Source of the DNA: Candidatus Aenigmatarchaeota archaeon
Lineage (GTDB): Archaea; Aenigmatarchaeota; Aenigmatarchaeia; QMZS01
Reading direction: 5' to 3'
Assembly (NCBI GenBank): GCA_023134135.1
Contig: JAGLVB010000010.1
Span: 1 to 35,711 of the forward strand
DNA length: 35,711 nucleotides
Under the pieces are notes generated by a model. That model was given only the letters and a program-made list of their open reading frames with translations, was not told the DNA's origin and ran no database searches. Each line of letters opens with the position of its first letter. Position 1 is the first letter of the stretch. The position numbers were made by a program, and so were the translations under genes. Shown here piece after piece: positions 31,306 to 35,711 of this stretch.

Positions 31306-31776
31306 TCATTCCAAAATCGTCTTCAAAGAAGCTCTTATAATCTGTACTTTACTCTCCGTTAAACCATCTATTAACTCTTTTATTTCCAAAATAAAATTTC
31401 TTAATTTTTTCAAATCTGTTGATATTGGTAAATTTTTCAAATAATATTGATTTTCTATCCTTAACTTCTTATCATCTTCCAGCATTGCGCTTACATTTTT
31501 TCTTATAAATCCGTGTTCTTCCAAATATCTTGCAAGTTCAATTGTGCAAGAATGAATCTCGGTTTTTACGCCAATTCTCATTAAGAACGCATAAAATGTA
31601 AAATATTCAACATAATATTTTGTTGTTGCCACCCACATTTTGGAATCAGTTTTTATTTTAGCCAACACCCTCAAACTCTCTTCCGCACTATTTAAATATT
31701 CTATTGCAAGATTTTCAGAGGGTTCTACTAATTTGATTCCTTTTTTCTGTTCCAGGCACCATTCCAATTTTTTCAT
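31306..31776 (-). CDS. HEPN-domain protein, partner of MNT (module 2)
   Basis: A 156-residue helical HEPN-family protein related to 29883-30440. The shared block is MWVATTKYYVEYFTFYAFLM, then RIGVKTEIHSCTIELARYL, where module 1 has RLGLESKEHAATVAVL. The family motif position reads R106-IENQ-Y111, again an R-x4-Y with Gln before Tyr and no Rx4-6H histidine. It lacks about 20 residues at each end relative to module 1. The start overlaps the MNT gene by 4 bases. The stop codon lies 10 bases before repeat R1, so its mRNA runs into the S-layer tail fragment and terminator. Confidence 0.78.
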   Translation of the reverse strand: MKKLEWCLEQKKGIKLVEPSENLAIEYLNSAEESLRVLAKIKTDSKMWVATTKYYVEYFTFYAFLMRIGVKTEIHSCTIELARYLEEHGFIRKNVSAMLEDDKKLRIENQYYLKNLPISTDLKKLRNFILEIKELIDGLTESKVQIIRASLKTILE

Positions 31777-32339
31777 TTTATAAGAAAAGTTACAAATAAA
31801 TCAGAATTATTTATCATAATATGTTTCTTTGCGATTTCCTGTATAAATGCCGGGGTTAAATTATCCATATTTGTTGGCACACTATGAATCTCAATCCCGT
31901 AAGTTAATGAAAAACTTTTTATTGTTTCTTTTAATTCTTTGTTATATTTTCCAACAATTAATAAATCCAAATCATTGCCTGTTAATTTCTCCGCAAAAGA
32001 TCCAAAAACCAGAAATGAGCTTTCAGAAAAAAATTTGGAAAATAGTTCGTGCAATCTTTTAAGAAGGGGGCTTTTAGCCATTAAATTATAAGTCTTTATC
32101 TTTTCAGAAATTGATAAATAATCATAAATGAAGGGATTCTTAAAATTTATTGAATAAATGGCATGTTTCTCCTTTTTTTCTGTTTTTAAGATTTTCTCAT
32201 TTGTAAGTTGTTTTAGATATTTTGATATCGTTTGGTGAGGTATTTTTAATTCTTTTTCAAAATCCGCCAATAATAGATTTCTTTTGTAATTTAAAAGATA
32301 AGGTAACAAAACATACCATATAGTAATCTTTCTTACCAT
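31773..32339 (-). CDS. Winged-helix plus MNT nucleotidyltransferase antitoxin (module 2)
   Basis: A 188-residue protein with an N-terminal winged helix (about 8-65; ADFEKELKIPHQTISKYLKQL) and an MNT domain with G113-S114 (LVFGSFAEKL) and D123, D125 (NDLDLLIVG). It is the predicted antitoxin and autoregulator of module 2, with the same gene order and 4-base overlap as module 1. Sequence identity with module 1 is low by eye, so the two modules are not a recent duplication of each other. The start lies 32 bases from repeat R2, so its promoter is squeezed between the S-layer terminator and the ATG. Confidence 0.8.
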   Translation of the reverse strand: MVRKITIWYVLLPYLLNYKRNLLLADFEKELKIPHQTISKYLKQLTNEKILKTEKKEKHAIYSINFKNPFIYDYLSISEKIKTYNLMAKSPLLKRLHELFSKFFSESSFLVFGSFAEKLTGNDLDLLIVGKYNKELKETIKSFSLTYGIEIHSVPTNMDNLTPAFIQEIAKKHIMINNSDLFVTFLIK

Positions 32340-32371
32340 AATTATTAATTTATAATATTAAATAGATATAA

Positions 32372-32556
32372 TTAAAAATATAAAATTTATAGAAATTAAA
32401 AAAAATAAAAAAGATTAAAAAATCTTTTTTTGGATTAGATGTACCTTACTTGGTAATTACTCGAGAGCAGTTACTTCGAAAGGAGTTGCAGTTCCAGATA
32501 CTTTTACGCCGGTTCCTGTTAAAGCATGTGTATCATACTGTTGTAATACGCTACAA
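32372..32556. repeat. R2: 185-bp direct repeat at the functional S-layer 3' end
   Basis: This is the partner of R1 (31111-31295). It includes the real S-layer stop codon (32457-32459), the last 32 codons and the terminator. Its inner border with the cassette is at 32371/32372, and its outer border is inside S-layer codon sequence at 32556/32557. Confidence 0.95.
32407..32430. terminator. S-layer gene terminator hairpin (R2)
   Basis: Ten-base arms AAAAAAGATT and AATCTTTTTT with an AAAA loop lie about 27 bases after the S-layer stop codon. The AT-only arms with T runs suit archaeal termination. Confidence 0.6.
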
Positions 32557-35105
32557 GCTGCGCCTGTGTTTGCGGCTTCCCAACCTGCGACTACGTATGC
32601 TACTTTACCGCCGCCAAAAGCGTTTTCCACGATTTTAACCATTGCTGCGTTCTCAGGCACTGTTGAATCTACTCCGTAAGTTGGATAACTTAAGCCAAGT
32701 ACGGCTGCTGTCAACCTGTTAACGGCAGGACCACCAATTATTATCATGTTTTTGTTGCCCTTTGCTGATTCAACTTCTGCGTCTGTGTCAAGTCTTGCAA
32801 TGTTGTCTTTTATTGGAACTACCTGTTCATATGTTACTGCTCCTTCTCCACCTGCTGTTGATACTTCTGAAGTAATTTCACTTACATAAACGTCTGCATA
32901 CATCTGTTCTTTTGGTATTGTTATTGTAAGCACATCCTGATCTCCATCCGTATTTAACAAGATATAGGTACCAAAGGTATCTACATAACCTGTTAAGTCC
33001 GTGTCATCAAAGCTCTGTGATACCGCCTCAGCATCTGAGAACCATGGCGCTTCAACCTGCATTTTGTCACTAACACCATCGTCGTCTGTTCCAATTATAA
33101 CTGCTTCTTTTGCATCACTGTTTGTTGCGTCTTCTTCCTCAACAATCAATAGACCTGCGTGTGTTTCTGCTGATGCAGTACCATTTTGATTAGCATCAAC
33201 AGCTATGTCTAATTCATTGTTCGTTGAACCATTAAATGTGTAATACACTTGTCCAACCAGAGCGGTTACAACACCAGCTGCAGAATCATATTCTACTGTA
33301 GCTATAGTTACATTATTTGTTGCTGCTACATAAGCTACTGAACCTGTTGGTAAAACTATAGTAGTATCTGCGGTTAGACCTGTTACAGTCACATCTTCTG
33401 TAAATGCTACTCTTTGGTCATATCCATGATACAATTCAATAAATGGATATACTGCTACACTTCCGGTTGTTTTATCTGCAATTGTTAGTGTGTCGGCTGA
33501 ATCATTGCATGTTACTGTAAATGTTTTTCCCTTGTATGTGAAGTCTTGTGCTGTTGGATCTGTATCTTTGTCATCCCAGTCTATAATATAGTCTCCAGTA
33601 AAGACATCTTTTATTGTTAAGTCAAGTACATCGCAGTCTGCATTGTTTACTGTCTTTATTTGTCCCATTGTAACATACTCGCCATTGGAGTTCAAAATCA
33701 GATATGATTCATCATCATCTATATTTGCGCCTTCCCACATAGCGACTACTTCTCCTTTTTCATCAGCCACAATCATATCATCTGTATCATCACCGTGGTC
33801 GTATGCAAATGGAAGTGTTGCGGTCTCGCCTCTTTCATCAGTGAGTTTCACGCCAAGTGCTGCTGAAGATTCTTTCAAAACTTCAATCTTTCTTCTTGAT
33901 GTATCTGAATCTGATTCGCTTTCTGACAAGTCAGGTCCGTTTTTAACATCTGCAAAAGTCACTTTGACTGTTCCAAATACCGGATCAACAAAACTGTCAC
34001 CTATAGCTAAATGATCCCTTTCATTGTCATCTGCTGTTACACGGATTTTTATCTGTGTAAGAACTCCAAGAGTTGCATCTGGCGTTAAATCAACAAGTGT
34101 GCCTTCTATACCTGTTTTTGAAGAACCTACTTTTACTTCATCACCATCCTTTAACCAGATTTCATCTGCGCCTAAACTTATCACAGCATCACCAAGTTTG
34201 CTCTCCAAACCATAGTAATTAACTGTATCAGCATATATCTCAAGACCTGCTATTGTTTTTGTTGAACCTTCTGCAACGGTTTTTGTTTCTGTTACTCCAT
34301 CATAAGTGATTTTTATTGACGCTTTTTCAGCACTTGTTACACCGGTTAGGGTTATTTCATAATCCTTTTCATTAAATGTTCCTGTCTTTACCTCCCCAGT
34401 ATCTTCAAATGCAACATCCAGCGCTCCGCCCAATAACTGCAGTTCATCATTATCTGTGCTTGAACCAACTGTATAATCTTTTCCAAACAGAGTAATCTTT
34501 TCTCCGACTGAATCAGATGCATTTATAGGCGTTGCCTCATCAAAGTCCACAACTAAATCATATATTGGTGTGCCTGTTGCAGTTCCCAAATCTATTATCA
34601 ATACAGGGTCATCTAAATCTGCACCGGAATCATCAAATATGAACTCGGCATGGTCTGTTGCTCCGATTTCGATTTTCTGTGAGTAATCATATTCTGTTCC
34701 GCCATCATCCTCAAAAGTGCCCTCTGCCAATATTGTTGGTAAATCATCTACAGTCATTTGTGTTACGCCACCATCAGCAAGTTCATCAAGCAAGTATATT
34801 CTATCTGCTCCGCTTGCTAAATCAGCGCTTTCTCCGGTCATAGTTGTTGTTGCAGCTCCTGCGGTTGTAACTGTTTTTGTTTCTCCTGGTTCTGCGCCTA
34901 ATCTAACAGCCACATTTATTGCACCTACAACATCTGCAGGGCTTGCGTCAGCTCCAACAACCATTAACATGTCTGTTGTGCCGTCTGTTATGAAAGGCGC
35001 TGGATATTCACTTAAGTCTGCTGCCATGGCTGGTGCCAACAAAGTAGCTCCTGTCATAACGGCTCCTATTAAACCTGCTCCTATTTTACTCAATATTTTT
35101 TGCAT
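32457..35105 (-). CDS. S-layer surface protein
   Basis: An 882-residue secreted protein that should form the cell's surface lattice. A signal peptide (GLIGAVMTGATLLAPAMAA, about 10-29) is followed by the S-layer N-terminal domain seen in methanococcal-type proteins (LMVVGADASPADVVGAINVA near 47-66). The matching C-terminal domain has NMIIIGGPAVNRLTAAVLG and GKVAYVVAGWEA. The middle is acidic and beta-rich with Ser/Thr/Asp runs. Five N-x-S/T sequons are visible (for example INASD, CNDSA, NNVTI, FNGST, QNGTA), fitting N-glycosylation by the glycan genes upstream. A strong GGTGAT ribosome site lies five bases before the ATG. The 3' end is duplicated at 31196-31295. Confidence 0.88.
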   Translation of the reverse strand: MQKILSKIGAGLIGAVMTGATLLAPAMAADLSEYPAPFITDGTTDMLMVVGADASPADVVGAINVAVRLGAEPGETKTVTTAGAATTTMTGESADLASGADRIYLLDELADGGVTQMTVDDLPTILAEGTFEDDGGTEYDYSQKIEIGATDHAEFIFDDSGADLDDPVLIIDLGTATGTPIYDLVVDFDEATPINASDSVGEKITLFGKDYTVGSSTDNDELQLLGGALDVAFEDTGEVKTGTFNEKDYEITLTGVTSAEKASIKITYDGVTETKTVAEGSTKTIAGLEIYADTVNYYGLESKLGDAVISLGADEIWLKDGDEVKVGSSKTGIEGTLVDLTPDATLGVLTQIKIRVTADDNERDHLAIGDSFVDPVFGTVKVTFADVKNGPDLSESESDSDTSRRKIEVLKESSAALGVKLTDERGETATLPFAYDHGDDTDDMIVADEKGEVVAMWEGANIDDDESYLILNSNGEYVTMGQIKTVNNADCDVLDLTIKDVFTGDYIIDWDDKDTDPTAQDFTYKGKTFTVTCNDSADTLTIADKTTGSVAVYPFIELYHGYDQRVAFTEDVTVTGLTADTTIVLPTGSVAYVAATNNVTIATVEYDSAAGVVTALVGQVYYTFNGSTNNELDIAVDANQNGTASAETHAGLLIVEEEDATNSDAKEAVIIGTDDDGVSDKMQVEAPWFSDAEAVSQSFDDTDLTGYVDTFGTYILLNTDGDQDVLTITIPKEQMYADVYVSEITSEVSTAGGEGAVTYEQVVPIKDNIARLDTDAEVESAKGNKNMIIIGGPAVNRLTAAVLGLSYPTYGVDSTVPENAAMVKIVENAFGGGKVAYVVAGWEAANTGAACSVLQQYDTHALTGTGVKVSGTATPFEVTALE

Positions 35106-35110
35106 TTTAT

Positions 35111-35117
35111 ATCACCT
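35111..35117 (-). promoter_or_regulatory. Shine-Dalgarno site AGGTGAT of the S-layer gene
   Basis: AGGTGAT lies five bases before the ATG at 35105. It is the strongest ribosome site in the window and fixes the start of a gene expected to be very highly expressed. Confidence 0.75.
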
Positions 35118-35138
35118 TTTTATACATAGAGAATCTCC

Positions 35139-35212
35139 CCAAACCTTAAGAAGGTTGGTTCCTGGATTCGGTGTGTCACTATAAAAATATCTGTAAATAA
35201 AAGTATATATGG
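35139..35212 (-). promoter_or_regulatory. S-layer promoter region and leader hairpin
   Basis: Two TATA-like boxes lie at about 35198-35212 and 35178-35190 on the minus strand, so the leader would be about 50-80 nt. In the leader AACCTT and AAGGTT (35142-35147 and 35151-35156) pair across a three-base loop, extended by CC/GG (35139-35140 with 35157-35158) after one bulged base. Such a 5' hairpin can stabilise an abundant mRNA. Which box is used cannot be told. Confidence 0.45.
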
Positions 35213-35440
35213 TCACTAAGAAACAGTTCCACACAAAATATGGTGATTGAAAATATTTAATTTTACTTTAAAGGAACTAAAATTAGTTAAGTTAATTGTT
35301 TCTGAAGTAAAATTATTTAATTTCTCGGGATTTAAACCAATATTTTTAAGTTATATTTTTATTTTTAATTCACAGAGCATTTCAGGGTTTTTCAACCGCC
35401 AAATTCAGGTCTGTTTAGGGTATACTGATTGAATTAATAT
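35213..35440. other. AT-rich region without visible gene
   Basis: Low-complexity AT-rich sequence upstream of the S-layer promoter. A 61-codon frame at 35247-35432 is rich in Phe, Ile and Lys and looks like a chance opening. I see no RNA gene. Confidence 0.35.
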
Positions 35441-35443
35441 TTC

Positions 35444-35711
35444 TATCCAAAATTAAAGATTTTATGCAAAAATATTCCTGTCGAGTGACTTAGTCCAAAA
35501 ACCTCTGCTGCGAGAGACCTATAATCTTGTAATGCAAATTTAATGTCTGTCAAAGTTTCTCCAGAAATCTTATCTACAATCCGCTGAATACTGAAAAGAG
35601 TCCTTTACAACCAATATTATAAGATAACCAGTTAGTCTTACAAATAAAAAGTACCTCTAATCAAAGATTACGCTGTATTTCAGAACCTGTAGTATCCCGA
35701 AATAATTTCAC
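35444..35711 (-). pseudogene. Possible decayed coding fragment at the window edge
   Basis: On the minus strand the frame ending with the stop at 35444-35446 stays open for about 53 codons. It reads like a real helical protein (SIQRIVDKISGETLTDIKFA, then LQDYRSLAAEVFGLSHSTG), with a possible helix-turn-helix around AAEVFGLSHST. No ATG starts it. Upstream, another frame carries LFRDTTGSEIQRNL before a stop, so the gene may be frameshifted and dead. The reading could also be chance, and the window ends here. Confidence 0.3.

Larger units (their letters stand above)
31296..32371 (-). mobile_element. Putative inserted MNT-HEPN cassette between 185-bp direct repeats
   Basis: These 1,076 bp hold only the MNT and HEPN genes of module 2 and a short promoter region. 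They are bounded exactly by R1 and R2, giving a 1,261-bp unit. The arrangement matches insertion of a unit that carries its own copy of the S-layer 3' end, so that the S-layer frame is restored. No integrase or transposase and no terminal inverted repeat is seen, so movement by homologous recombination or by a trans-acting enzyme is inferred. A partial tandem duplication is the alternative. Confidence 0.45.

Noticed and set aside
29788-32556. CRISPR array or integron as the source of the repeats
   Set aside because: Only two long repeats and one diverged partial copy exist, spaced by whole gene pairs. There are no short regular repeats, no Cas genes and no integrase.
34717-35184. 155-codon plus-strand open frame opposite the S-layer gene start
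   Set aside because: It is antisense to a signal-peptide-bearing S-layer gene with a strong ribosome site. Its Ser/Pro/Ala-rich translation mirrors the Thr/Ala/Gly codons of the real gene. Other plus-strand frames at 33001, 33643, 34024 and 34658 are rejected for the same reason.
35247-35432. 61-codon plus-strand frame upstream of the S-layer gene
   Set aside because: It is low complexity (Phe, Ile, Lys, Leu), with no ribosome site or promoter spacing, so it is probably a chance frame in AT-rich DNA.

Overview
The window is archaeal chromosomal DNA, AT-rich by eye. Archaeal markers are geranylgeranylglyceryl phosphate synthase, an archaeal-type thiolase and HMG-CoA synthase, RNA polymerase subunit Rpo7, aIF2-alpha, Hjc, an archaeal CCA-adding enzyme, RPA, uL3 and uL24 of archaeal type, two TrmB-family regulators and an archaeal S-layer protein. 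Many start codons have a TATA-like box about 20 to 29 nt upstream, which suggests mostly leaderless mRNAs. Only four starts show a clear Shine-Dalgarno match (GGTGA type). Ribosomal genes are scattered and the 5S rRNA stands alone. Compact overlapping genes and small unknown proteins fit a small-genome lineage such as a DPANN group, but the phylum cannot be fixed from this sequence alone.

Layout. 1-2.5 kb: TrmB regulator diverging from a two-gene operon (unknown protein plus FwdC/GltS-type beta-helix), with a TrmB-like palindrome between them. 2.5-8.5 kb: tRNA-Val with an insertion in its D-loop, Hjc, SemiSWEET, a glutamine amidotransferase, RPA, aIF2-alpha, ferredoxin, CCA enzyme and Rpo7. 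8.5-11.1 kb: mevalonate-pathway entry (thiolase, then HMG-CoA synthase fused to a DUF35 OB domain). 11.2-16.2 kb: an orphan protein, a MacB-like export operon and a MazG-like enzyme. 16.2-19.8 kb: a hairpin-rich intergenic region, uL3, uL24 sandwiched between two paralogous membrane proteins, and two unknowns. 19.8-24.8 kb: 5S rRNA, GGGP synthase, an unknown, SecD, a second TrmB and a MEMO1-family protein. 24.8-29.8 kb: four glycosyltransfer or lipid-sugar membrane genes and a membrane-tethered thioredoxin-like protein, probably serving surface glycosylation. 29.8-35.1 kb: two HEPN/nucleotidyltransferase (MNT) pairs downstream of the S-layer gene. 35.1-35.7 kb: the S-layer leader, then mostly non-coding or decayed sequence.

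The most unusual part is 29.8-32.6 kb. The last 32 codons, stop codon and terminator of the S-layer gene (185 bp) occur twice, with a single mismatch, on either side of a 1.08-kb MNT-HEPN cassette. A third, diverged copy of the terminator lies beyond a second, older MNT-HEPN pair. The pattern looks like successive insertion of toxin-antitoxin cassettes at the 3' end of the S-layer gene. Each insertion would keep the S-layer reading frame intact and give each cassette a copy of the S-layer terminator.
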